Origin: an uncultured Muribaculaceae bacterium
Lineage (GTDB): Bacteria > Bacteroidota > Bacteroidia > Bacteroidales > Muribaculaceae
Length of the DNA stretch: 64,000 nucleotides
Assembly: GCA_910584665.1 (NCBI GenBank)
Contig: CAJUBL010000003.1
Coordinates: 10,891-74,890, forward strand
Reading direction: 5' to 3'
Shown here: in pieces, positions 17,253 through 25,611 of the stretch
How positions within the stretch are numbered: position 1 is the stretch's first letter
How the letters are laid out: the number at the start of each line of letters is the position of its first letter
The notes under the pieces: generated by a model
What the model was told of the DNA's origin: nothing
Databases searched by the model: none
Seen by the model: only the letters and a program-made list of their open reading frames with translations
Program-made: the position numbers and the translations under genes

Positions 17253-20200
17253 AGTCTTTTGGTTGTTGAATGGCTGTATCGGTTATTGAATCTGGTTGCT
17301 TTTGACTGGGTTTCTAATCTGTGGCCTGAACGTATAACCTTATGTTCGGCTTCGGCTGTCACAGATGAGTCTTCGACAGTAGAATATGCGGCGAAGATAT
17401 ATGCCTCGCTGTTTTCTTTGGTAATATCGGTATCTCCTCCCTTGGCGTTCACGGTGAAAGGATCCTCTCCCGGCTGGGTTATAGAGATAGTTATATTATT
17501 GGCCCGATCTACAGATATACCTATTGACTCGGCTGTCGATCCGATTCTGTCTCCGGTTATATGAGCTACTGTGTTGTATTTGTGCCTAAGGTCTTTTGTA
17601 AGTATCTCATCGTGGTCGACACCGATCATTTGTCTTATCTGTACGTTGTTAAGGTTGTTGTTGATTACTGTAACAGTCTTTTCGATAGGATCGTAGTCCG
17701 ATTCGGGGAACATCTCGTTGCGGCTTACGATAGGTATAAACTTATTGACACCACCTACAATGTCAATATATCCGTAGGTTGATGTGAGGATGTCGTGACG
17801 CATTTTGATAATGTTACTGAACATACCATACCAGCATGCACCGGTAGCGACAGCAGTCTTGACCTTGTCTGAGTCATAGTTGCCATTGGTGTCTTTAAAT
17901 CCGTCCCATTCGCTGACCTTAAATCCGGCTGATGCGAGACTTGTACATACAACATCTATAATACGGGGATAGAGAACGCTGCGGCCGCTACATATGAGAA
18001 CCGCCTCATTACCTTCAAGACCATGGCAAAGTTCGTGAATCGCATCGGCGACACAGTCGTGTACCTGTTCGGCTATGATAGAGCCGAGCTGGTCGCTCCT
18101 TTGTGCACGCAGATAGTCAAAGTCGGTGTCGTCGAATTCATTTATTTCAATTCCCGGAAGTTTAAGTTCCTGAGGCAGTGCGTTTCGTAGCCAACCAGAG
18201 AAGTTCTCGCTACTCTGAACAATTGATGTGTTCTGGATATATGCAAGCTTAAGCTCACGTGCGATCTTAAGCAATCCGGTTTTGTGTGATAGCATGAACG
18301 GGTTCTCGGTGCTTTCATCGTGGAGTGACAGGGCTATTCGTACGGTGGGGATGCCGAGAATCATCTTTATCAGAGCGTAGTCGATTGTGTCGCCGCCTAT
18401 AGTGTAGCCTATACGGGAGATCGTATTGACGTTGATGGTCTCAGGAGCCGGATTGCCCTGTTTGTCCTGAGCGAGGACAACGTCGAGAGTGAAAGCCGTG
18501 GCATTAATTGTTGCGCCGCCCATATCGTAGACTACAAATATACGGGATGTGAATGCATTGTCAGTCATATGCTTCCAGTTATAGCGCAGGAACGTCATGA
18601 GTGAGCCTTCGGCCTCGTAGACATAATGAATCTCCTTGAAGAACCCCGTTCGACGTACCGATCTTACCATAGCTTCTATCTTTGCTACTGTGTAGTTGTT
18701 AGGCACAGCCACGATAGCGCGGCTGGGATGGAATTGTCCGTCCCGGGTAATCTTTGCTCTGATATATTCCGGTATATTGTATTCTGTATCAATGGTCTGA
18801 TCAAGGAAATTTGAGAAGTCATAGCATAGACCCTTGACAAGTAGGAAAGCAAGATCGTCGCCTGAAACCTCGCGGGTCAGTCCTCCGGCACCCTTTAGGG
18901 TCTGTGTATTTTCATATCCGAGTAATTTCTTGATTGACTGAAAATGGTTTGTGCCGGGACGCATGTGGGCGGCGGCACCGAAAATATAGTCAGCTCCTAA
19001 CGAAAACTCAGTGCCCGGTTCAAGTTCATCGATCGGTTTGTCTGTAAATACGCCATTGGCATTGCTGAATCTGATCTCGGAATAGAATATGGGCGAATGC
19101 AGTTTGTTACCTTGTGTATCAGTAGCATATTCGTCGCGAGCGAGGTATATATTGTCGCCAGATGCAGGTGTGCCGCCAAGACCTACAGCCATACATGAAC
19201 CGCTTGTGCCTGGATCCAGAGATATCCATGCGTCATGGTTTTCGATTTCTTCCCTTACGATAAATTCATATTTTTTTGTCGCTTTAACATAATGTGTTCT
19301 GCGAGCCCAGAAAGGTCCTTCAACTATGATTAGTGCGTTTACCTTGACCGATAAAATGTTATTGTCGGCACGTGTCCAGTCGGGTTCGCTTCCACGAGCA
19401 TTCTCCCGGTCAAAATAAGCAAGTATCTTGATGCGGTAGTTGCCATTGGCATCTGGAGTTACGTCATATTCCTCGTTGAGTTTGAGAAGTTGTCCGTTTG
19501 CATCTTTGCCATCAGGGCGGAAACTGAAATCATCATTGTTGTCGACATCCTCGACCGAATATCTGACTTTGAGATTATACTTGTTGGCACAAAGACTGAG
19601 GTCGAATTGGGGAATTATGTCAACATTTATAACTCGTTGAGTCTGGGTGTTGTCCTTTTTCCAGTACCAACATGGCAGGTTTATAATATGGCCATTTCTG
19701 ACTTCCATGAAGTTTACATTGGAGATGGGCCAGTATTTAATTGTCGCATCCTTTAGCCGTCGAAGTCCATTGCGGCTCCTGACGATATATATTATCAGGA
19801 TGGTGACAAATGCCAGAATAATGATTGCTGTGATTATCATGTTTCTAAATTTTTCGGGAGCGGTAACATAATCGGCCGATGACATTTGGTAATTACGGGA
19901 CTCACTGAACGCAAACGGAAGACCTTGCGCAAGATCGCTTGGTTCTGCTGAAGCCATGACTGTGACTGTCAGGACTATATCGTCGTCACGGCCGATGCCG
20001 TCAAGGACAAGAGACTGCTCAGGGATGGTGTATTCACCCGGTTTGCCTGATAATTTAATGGCACTGTCATTATCGGGCGCGATGACTTTTGAAGTGAGTT
20101 TATTGTCGTTGCTGTAAGCCTCGAGAATGATACGGTCGACAGTAAGATCGTCACCTCCCGGCATTGAAATATGCAATGGAGAGAGTTTGAACTCATTGCC

Positions 20201-21040
20201 GCCGAAACGCATCTGTGACATCGATATATTATTAGTGATCTGAAGCGATGTTCCTACAGCTTTCAGTGAGCCGATCTGTTTTCCGACAGTCACGACTTTG
20301 TAGTCGGCATTATTGGATGAGAATGTCTTTTTGTAGATTCCTGCTTCGTAATAGTTTTCACTAAGCTGATTGATAAGCGATTCGATGATGTCTGTGTGTT
20401 TGTAGAATATGCCATACAGGTTACGGTAATCTTCATAATTCCCTTTGCCTGAATAGCCTGACTGGAATGTGCTTATAATGTATATGCAGTATGTTTTGGC
20501 ACTGGTTCTGCAATCGACTTTGGTTAAAACACATGGATATGAATAAGAGGAGAACCCGATGGCTCCGACTTCCTGGATCCGTTTTTTAAGTTCCGTATCC
20601 TGATTGAATACATCTTCCATTTTCTGAAAGAAAGAATCTAAAGTTTGTTCTCCATCGGGATAATATACACATTCTTTTTCGGTGATGTTGTCACAAAAAA
20701 TCTGTGCGGACTTTTGTGCTGAATAATTGTCCCGATTATTCCATAGCTGACCTGCGGTTCCTGTACGATTATTGTCATGGATATCGCCCGGTAAGGCAAA
20801 TGCGTATACTTCGATTATGTCACGTTCGGGGTTGATTTTATGTCTGGTGTCGTTGGTCAGGAGATTCTTTAGATCACTATAGGCTAAAGGAAGGTTGTCA
20901 GTGGTTTTAGGTGTCTGGTCAACAAGGATAATTATGTGTTTATCATGGTAGTCGCATGGTGTAGCTGAAATAAAAAGCCGCCCACCAAACAGGAATGTCA
21001 GGGGTAATGAAACGGATAGTATTCGGGTCAAAATATTCAT
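17249..21040 (-). CDS. vWA-like / membrane helix / Hsp70-like ATPase fusion, first gene of left operon
   Basis: A 1263-aa bitopic protein. A signal peptide (about 1-27) is followed by a vWA-like domain beginning HIIILVDQTPKT, where the MIDAS DxSxS is degenerate, so metal binding is doubtful. A membrane helix spans about 397-418 (MIITAIIILAFVTILIIYIV), closed by RSRNGLRR, which puts the remainder in the cytosol. After a beta-rich region (about 430-590) comes an ASKHA ATPase: phosphate-1 ISLDPGTSGSCMAV (about 605-618), phosphate-2 FVVYDMGGATINATAF (near 835), adenosine motif LICSGRSVLYPRI (near 1015) and closing segment KTAVATGACW. Pro replaces the usual Gly in DPGTS. The predicted layout links a periplasmic sensor-like domain to a cytosolic ATPase in one chain. 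I know of no characterised protein with this order. Confidence 0.87.
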   Translation of the reverse strand: MNILTRILSVSLPLTFLFGGRLFISATPCDYHDKHIIILVDQTPKTTDNLPLAYSDLKNLLTNDTRHKINPERDIIEVYAFALPGDIHDNNRTGTAGQLWNNRDNYSAQKSAQIFCDNITEKECVYYPDGEQTLDSFFQKMEDVFNQDTELKKRIQEVGAIGFSSYSYPCVLTKVDCRTSAKTYCIYIISTFQSGYSGKGNYEDYRNLYGIFYKHTDIIESLINQLSENYYEAGIYKKTFSSNNADYKVVTVGKQIGSLKAVGTSLQITNNISMSQMRFGGNEFKLSPLHISMPGGDDLTVDRIILEAYSNDNKLTSKVIAPDNDSAIKLSGKPGEYTIPEQSLVLDGIGRDDDIVLTVTVMASAEPSDLAQGLPFAFSESRNYQMSSADYVTAPEKFRNMIITAIIILAFVTILIIYIVRSRNGLRRLKDATIKYWPISNVNFMEVRNGHIINLPCWYWKKDNTQTQRVINVDIIPQFDLSLCANKYNLKVRYSVEDVDNNDDFSFRPDGKDANGQLLKLNEEYDVTPDANGNYRIKILAYFDRENARGSEPDWTRADNNILSVKVNALIIVEGPFWARRTHYVKATKKYEFIVREEIENHDAWISLDPGTSGSCMAVGLGGTPASGDNIYLARDEYATDTQGNKLHSPIFYSEIRFSNANGVFTDKPIDELEPGTEFSLGADYIFGAAAHMRPGTNHFQSIKKLLGYENTQTLKGAGGLTREVSGDDLAFLLVKGLCYDFSNFLDQTIDTEYNIPEYIRAKITRDGQFHPSRAIVAVPNNYTVAKIEAMVRSVRRTGFFKEIHYVYEAEGSLMTFLRYNWKHMTDNAFTSRIFVVYDMGGATINATAFTLDVVLAQDKQGNPAPETINVNTISRIGYTIGGDTIDYALIKMILGIPTVRIALSLHDESTENPFMLSHKTGLLKIARELKLAYIQNTSIVQSSENFSGWLRNALPQELKLPGIEINEFDDTDFDYLRAQRSDQLGSIIAEQVHDCVADAIHELCHGLEGNEAVLICSGRSVLYPRIIDVVCTSLASAGFKVSEWDGFKDTNGNYDSDKVKTAVATGACWYGMFSNIIKMRHDILTSTYGYIDIVGGVNKFIPIVSRNEMFPESDYDPIEKTVTVINNNLNNVQIRQMIGVDHDEILTKDLRHKYNTVAHITGDRIGSTAESIGISVDRANNITISITQPGEDPFTVNAKGGDTDITKENSEAYIFAAYSTVEDSSVTAEAEHKVIRSGHRLETQSKATRFNNRYSHSTTKRL

Positions 21041-21089
21041 CTCGGAAGTGATAATCTATGTATGGTTTTGACGGTTATACCGGTTGATG

Positions 21090-21122
21090 AACTAATTATC
21101 TCTTGCCAAGAGATAATTAGTT
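21090..21122 (-). promoter_or_regulatory. Palindromic leader element, left operon copy
   Basis: A perfect inverted repeat with 15-nt arms and a 3-nt centre. Read on the minus strand, its core (21115 to 21097) is TATCTCTTGGCAAGAGATA, identical to the core of the copy in the right operon leader. It lies 49 nt before the start codon of the 1263-aa gene. It could be an operator for a dimeric regulator or an RNA hairpin in the leader; no U tract follows, so it is not a plain terminator. Confidence 0.75.
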
Positions 21123-21239
21123 TGGTGTATGTTGCTGATTGTCAGTTGTGTGGATTTGCGTTGGATGGTGATGTGTTTTGTATTTGTGGCATTATGTGAC
21201 TTTTTTTGGAGATTATTTAAAAAAATTTCTTAATTCATG

Positions 21240-21270
21240 TTGCTCATTTGCTGAAAAATAACTACTTTAG
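21240..21270 (+). promoter_or_regulatory. Candidate promoter of the right operon
   Basis: TTG (21240-21242), 20 nt, then TACTTTAG (21263-21270), one mismatch from TAnnTTTG. The same 20-nt spacing is seen at the greA, patB and cvpA-suf promoters in this window. Transcription would begin near 21277, putting the second palindrome in the 5' leader. Confidence 0.5.
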
Positions 21271-21281
21271 CGCACTGAATC

Positions 21282-21306
21282 AAGTATCTCTTGGCAAGAG
21301 ATACTT
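21282..21306 (+). promoter_or_regulatory. Palindromic leader element, right operon copy
   Basis: A perfect inverted repeat with 11-nt arms and centre GGC. Its core (21285-21303) is TATCTCTTGGCAAGAGATA on the plus strand, the same 19 nt in the same sense as the left operon copy. It lies 58 nt before the start codon of the coiled-coil lipoprotein gene and just after the candidate promoter. Confidence 0.75.
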
Positions 21307-21364
21307 ATTGTTATTGTCCTCATTCTGAGGTGATTTTTTATTGAATCATTCGACATATTGTGTT

Positions 21365-22246
21365 ATGGGAAAGTGTTGTTTTTTTGTCGGCTTTGTTGTG
21401 TTTGCCCTGACTGCTGTGTCGTCGCTGTGTTCGTGCGGCGAGAGCAGGCTGGAGAAGGAACAGCGGGTTATGATCGATTCTTTGCAGAATGTCAATGTCC
21501 AGACCCGTATGGATTATGATAATCTGAGCGAATATCTCACCACAATATCTGTGGGGCTTGACAGTATCTATGTTGAGGAGCAGGAGATTGTACTGAATAT
21601 CAGGGGGTCGGAGAACGGCCGTATGAACCGTCAGCGCATGAAGCAGCAGCTTGACCATGTGAGACAGACGCTGGGCCGTCACCGTGACCGTATTGCCGAG
21701 CTGGAACAGAAGCTTGCCAATTCCAATGGCGCGGAGAAGAAACTGCATACGATTATTGTCGCATTACGCCAGCAGATAGAGCAGAAAGATGCCGAGCTTG
21801 CACGGTTGCGCACCGATCTTGACAACAGCCGCAGGAATATCACCGAACTGCAGACGACGGTCGCACAGATGCATGAGGTGCAGGAATCCCAGCAGCAGAC
21901 TATCATGGAACAGCAGAGCGCATTGGAGGAGACTCAGCAGAAACTCTCGACTGCGTATGTCAGGATTGCGACAAAAGATGAGCTCAAGTCTCTCGGATTG
22001 CTCAAAGGGGGCGGTTTTCTTAAGAAAAGCAAAGTGGATTATTCCGATTTCAATCCGTCACTGTTTGACCGTGTGGATATCAATACAGCCACACAGTTCA
22101 GACTGCCTAAAAAGTATAAGATACTGACCTCAGTGCCTGAGTCTTCATACACGGTACAGAAGAACGGTGACGAGAATATATTGACTGTCACCAATAAAGA
22201 CCAGTTCTGGAGTGTCTCCAATTACCTTATAATACAGATTAACTAA
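21365..22246 (+). CDS. Coiled-coil lipoprotein, first gene of right operon
   Basis: A 293-aa protein with a lipoprotein signal: hydrophobic residues 6-21, then LCSCG with the likely acylated Cys at 24. Residues about 30-210 are a long coiled coil rich in Q, E, R and L (repeats such as QQLDHVRQTLGRHRDRIAEL). The last 60 residues form a conserved-looking domain (KKYKILTSVPESSYTVQ, then FWSVSNYLIIQI). Bacteroidales carry a family of coiled-coil envelope lipoproteins of this layout, some described as collagen-binding adhesins (Cbp1 type); membership is a suggestion from memory. I used the ATG at 21365; a TTG at 21341 would add 8 residues before the signal. It precedes the SrfB gene by 18 nt. Confidence 0.8.
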   Translation: MGKCCFFVGFVVFALTAVSSLCSCGESRLEKEQRVMIDSLQNVNVQTRMDYDNLSEYLTTISVGLDSIYVEEQEIVLNIRGSENGRMNRQRMKQQLDHVRQTLGRHRDRIAELEQKLANSNGAEKKLHTIIVALRQQIEQKDAELARLRTDLDNSRRNITELQTTVAQMHEVQESQQQTIMEQQSALEETQQKLSTAYVRIATKDELKSLGLLKGGGFLKKSKVDYSDFNPSLFDRVDINTATQFRLPKKYKILTSVPESSYTVQKNGDENILTVTNKDQFWSVSNYLIIQIN

Positions 22247-22264
22247 GCATACATAACCATTGTA

Positions 22265-24907
22265 ATGGATAAATACACGGCAAACAGCCTTATTGCCAAC
22301 AGCGGTCTGCATTTCAAGACCACAACTCTGGAGATCAATCCTGAGGAACCGTTGCTGATAAACGGTGGCAAAACGTTGAAATACACTTTTCTCGAAACGG
22401 TCGATTTTCTGAATGATCAGCGTGTGCGGTTTGACGTGTGCGCCTCGAAGGACGCGCTTTATGTCCCGATCAATTCGGCGCAGAACGGTCAGGATCTGCT
22501 TCAGCGTTCGGCCAACGGTATGATAGAGCCTGACATGACGGGAGTACCGAAGATCAAGCCCGACACGGTTATGGCGCTTGTCGAGAATTATCCGGCCGGG
22601 TCGCCATGTCTGATAAATGTCAATTCGCTGTCGTCGTTAAGGATAAAGAAGGGGACTGAGGTGAAGTCGGCGTTCGATCTCCTTGTCGACAAATGGCTGC
22701 CGATGCCTATGTACGAGGAGGAGCTGAGCGGACAGAGCACCGGTTATCCAAACGGATGGTGCCGTGTGAAAATCACCCCTATGGGTGAGCGTCAGGCTAA
22801 CGGCCGTCAGCAGTACAGGCTGGTATGGGCGTTTGATACCAAGCTCGCCGATGATATCACCGATGGATTGCTGAGACCGGCATTCTTAGGCGGAAGCGAC
22901 ATGAAGAAGACCTATAGCCTGTGTAACCGGGCCGACCTGTTGCTGGGCGGCTTTCTTAACATTCCCGACGGACAGAATGATGCTCCGGTAGGAGACTACC
23001 TTGTGTCGTTGTTAGGCCTTGACCTGAGGAAGGATGAGCCTCACAAGTATAAGTTCCTCGGATATTATATATACCTGATAAATTATCTCAGACTGTCGGG
23101 AGCATCGCCGAGGGTTACATTATATAATAATACCGAGAAGCGTATCCCGGTCGACATGTCGGTCGACATAGGCAACAGCCGCACGTGTGCGGTGTTGTTC
23201 GAGAACGGTGATTTCACGAAGGCACGCATGTTGCGCATTCGTGACCTGAGCGAGCCGTGGCGCACGTATGAGAATGCCTTTGACATGAGAATCGTGTTCC
23301 GCAAGGCCGATTTCGGCGGTGACCTGACACAGAGCAAGAGTCTGTTCCAGTGGCATTCGCTCGTGAGGGTCGGGGAGGAAGCCCGGCATCTTATCTACAA
23401 GTCGATGGAGAACCATGGCGAGAGCGAGCGCACGACCAATTATTCGTCGCCCAAACGCTATCTGTGGGACGACAGGAAGTATGGCAAACGATGGGAGCTG
23501 ATGGTTGTCAATGACGATCCCACCAATCTCAAGGTCAGCCCCCAGATCTATATCGAGGGGTTCACCGATCATTTCAATGATGACGGTACCTTTACCGATG
23601 AGGCTCAGGAGATCGACCTTTTCAATTTGGGTGTCAGTGACGATACGTGCCATTACAGCCGCCGGTCTCTTATGACGTTTGTGATGATCGAGATGCTGCA
23701 ACAGGCCATGTGCTACATCAATTCGAGCAAGTTCCGCGACATGCATGCCAATATCGACTGCCAGAGATACCTGCGCAACATCATAGTGACCTGTCCCACG
23801 GCGATGACGCTCAAGGAACAGCATGCGTTGCGGCAGGCCGCCAGAGATGCCACGCGCCTGTTGCGGGTGGTGATGCCGTCACTGCCGGAGATGACGATCA
23901 CGCCCGATCCCGACAAACTGCGTCCCATTGAGGATATAACAGAGATGGAACAGCGCGGCTGGCTGTATGACGAGGCTTTTGCCAGCCAGCTTGTGTACCT
24001 GTATGCCGAGATGACCCAGCGTTACGGAGGCCGTGTGGAACAGTTCTTCGATCTCAAGGGTCATGTGAGAAAAGAACTCGAAGAGATTGGATTTCACGGC
24101 AAGTCGCTGACAATAGGAACTATAGATATAGGAGCCGGTACGACCGACATAATGGTGACAGCCTATGGTCAGAAATCGGAGGGCCGCATCACCCCTATAC
24201 CTCTTTACTATGACAGTTTCTTCACCGCCGGTGATGACATCCTCCATAACGTGATACGTGACATCATACTCGAGGGTAACGAGGGAGAGGGGTCTCCGAC
24301 CATGGGCAGCATTACCAACGCTCTGACCACTCGCATCATGGCGATGACAACCGATGAACTGCTGACGATACCGCGTGTGGCCGATACACCCGAATACCGT
24401 GCGACGGTCGATGACATACGTAACGCCATTACCCCCGATGAGGTGGAGACGCTGAAACGGCATCTCATACATGAGCTGATGCATCATTTCTTTGCCGACG
24501 ATTCGGCAAAGATGAGTGAGCGTGACCGCCGTTGCCGCGTTGATTTCTGCACTCAGGTAAGCACGCCTATATCGCAGTTCATGCTCGAACTGCTCAAACA
24601 GCAGCGCCCCAGCAGGATGTACACGTTTGACGAGCTTTTCCCCAAGGAGAAGCCGGCGGGATATCTCCTTGACCATTTCGCCTATCACTTCGGTTTCAGA
24701 TTCGAGGAACTGACATGGCGTTATGATCCTGCCGCTGTGGGGAAAATAGTGCGAGACACGATGGAGCCGCTCATCAAGGTTCTGTCGGTGGTGATGTATG
24801 CCCATCATTGCGACATACTCGTGCTTTCGGGCCGTCCGACCAATCTCAGCAGTATGTCCATGCCGGCATTACTCCGGGCAGTACATTCGGCAGTTTTGTC
24901 ACTGTAA
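22265..24907 (+). CDS. SrfB-type Hsp70/actin-like ATPase, C-terminally truncated
   Basis: An 880-aa cytosolic protein with the SrfB-family ATPase pattern: phosphate-1 SVDIGNSRTCAVL (about 300-312), phosphate-2 GTIDIGAGTTDIMV (about 619-632) and adenosine motif ILVLSGRPTNL (about 852-862). SrfB was named from an enterobacterial srfABC cluster and has no settled biochemical role. After LSGRPTNL only about 18 unrelated-looking residues remain before the stop. The Hsp70/actin fold needs some 40-150 more, including a closing helix with a Gly-Ala pair that both other ATPases of this locus retain (VRGAL, VATGACW). The last 100 bp overlap the next gene in another frame. The gene therefore looks cut by a deletion near 24,850 and may not be functional. 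Confidence 0.85.
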   Translation: MDKYTANSLIANSGLHFKTTTLEINPEEPLLINGGKTLKYTFLETVDFLNDQRVRFDVCASKDALYVPINSAQNGQDLLQRSANGMIEPDMTGVPKIKPDTVMALVENYPAGSPCLINVNSLSSLRIKKGTEVKSAFDLLVDKWLPMPMYEEELSGQSTGYPNGWCRVKITPMGERQANGRQQYRLVWAFDTKLADDITDGLLRPAFLGGSDMKKTYSLCNRADLLLGGFLNIPDGQNDAPVGDYLVSLLGLDLRKDEPHKYKFLGYYIYLINYLRLSGASPRVTLYNNTEKRIPVDMSVDIGNSRTCAVLFENGDFTKARMLRIRDLSEPWRTYENAFDMRIVFRKADFGGDLTQSKSLFQWHSLVRVGEEARHLIYKSMENHGESERTTNYSSPKRYLWDDRKYGKRWELMVVNDDPTNLKVSPQIYIEGFTDHFNDDGTFTDEAQEIDLFNLGVSDDTCHYSRRSLMTFVMIEMLQQAMCYINSSKFRDMHANIDCQRYLRNIIVTCPTAMTLKEQHALRQAARDATRLLRVVMPSLPEMTITPDPDKLRPIEDITEMEQRGWLYDEAFASQLVYLYAEMTQRYGGRVEQFFDLKGHVRKELEEIGFHGKSLTIGTIDIGAGTTDIMVTAYGQKSEGRITPIPLYYDSFFTAGDDILHNVIRDIILEGNEGEGSPTMGSITNALTTRIMAMTTDELLTIPRVADTPEYRATVDDIRNAITPDEVETLKRHLIHELMHHFFADDSAKMSERDRRCRVDFCTQVSTPISQFMLELLKQQRPSRMYTFDELFPKEKPAGYLLDHFAYHFGFRFEELTWRYDPAAVGKIVRDTMEPLIKVLSVVMYAHHCDILVLSGRPTNLSSMSMPALLRAVHSAVLSL

Positions 24908-25593
24908 TACACGGCAGTGTGTCTGAGGCCACAAAACGGAACCGTATTATCGACCATAAGATCAATCTCATAGAGATGTCGGGCGAGGAATTCGCGCTAC
25001 GTATTTCCGAGAACAAGAATGTTTCGCTTGCCGATATGGGTACCGGGGCCACCAATCTGCTGAAGAACAACAACCGCAAGGCATTTTTTATCATTGTCGA
25101 TTCGATCAAGGATAATATCAAGGTGGAATATGTCGACTATGTCTATGACAATGACGGCAATGTGATTGACCAGCGCATACGTAAACGTTATATCTCACAG
25201 CTTGACATTCTCAATAAGTTCGTCGGCCTGTTCAGCCTTCCCGAGAATCAGGAGATAATGAAAAATGTCGACTCAATCCACTTTATAGTGACCAAAAGCG
25301 ATCTGCTCGGAGATGTCACTGTAAGGGAGACCAAAGCCAAAGAGCTGCTTCTGGAGCGTTATCAGGGACCGGTGACGGCATTGAAAAATCTGTGCCGCAG
25401 GACCAAACGCATCAATTATGCGACAAATTACAATCCCCATGTATTTACATTCTCACTCGGTAAATTCTACCTTGGAGATATATTTAAGTTCGATTCAGGC
25501 GAGACACTGAAGATTGTCAACGCCATACGTTCGGTAACTGCCGGTCGTGCGGAGAAATCATGGATTGACAAGCTGAAAGAGGTTCTGGGATAA
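24808..25593 (+). CDS. GTPase-like protein lacking its P-loop, 5'-truncated
   Basis: A 261-aa open frame whose protein-like part begins near residue 15. It shows a likely G3 motif (INLIEMSGEEF, near 52-62) and a likely G4 motif (FIVTKSDLL, near 170), each after a hydrophobic strand, as in TRAFAC GTPases. The G1 P-loop (GxxxxGKS/T) that should precede them is missing. The first 14 residues are the SrfB gene read in another frame. An in-frame ATG at 24976 would start at the G3 motif and is an alternative start. The simplest reading is the 3' part of a longer GTPase gene joined to the SrfB gene by a deletion. If made, it should not bind GTP normally. It precedes the next gene by 18 nt. Confidence 0.7.
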   Translation: MRHTRAFGPSDQSQQYVHAGITPGSTFGSFVTVIHGSVSEATKRNRIIDHKINLIEMSGEEFALRISENKNVSLADMGTGATNLLKNNNRKAFFIIVDSIKDNIKVEYVDYVYDNDGNVIDQRIRKRYISQLDILNKFVGLFSLPENQEIMKNVDSIHFIVTKSDLLGDVTVRETKAKELLLERYQGPVTALKNLCRRTKRINYATNYNPHVFTFSLGKFYLGDIFKFDSGETLKIVNAIRSVTAGRAEKSWIDKLKEVLG

Positions 25594-25611
25594 AATTTAA
25601 AATAATCTATT

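Larger units (their letters stand above)
21041..21364. other. Divergent control region between the two large operons
   Basis: This 324-bp, AT-rich stretch separates the start codons of the two divergent operons. It contains two palindromes with the same 19-nt core, one in each leader, and a candidate rightward promoter. The centre (about 21123-21240) contains GT-rich sequence on the plus strand and an A/T run near 21200-21230. No open frame of note and no RNA gene seen. I found no good TAnnTTTG box for the leftward operon. Confidence 0.8.

Noticed and set aside
21341..21364. TTG start 24 nt upstream of the coiled-coil lipoprotein start
   Set aside because: The ATG at 21365 gives a standard lipoprotein signal; the TTG adds eight residues that do not improve it.
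23879..24808. 309-codon antisense open frame within the SrfB gene
   Set aside because: Follows the codon pattern of SrfB in reverse and shows no protein-like motifs.
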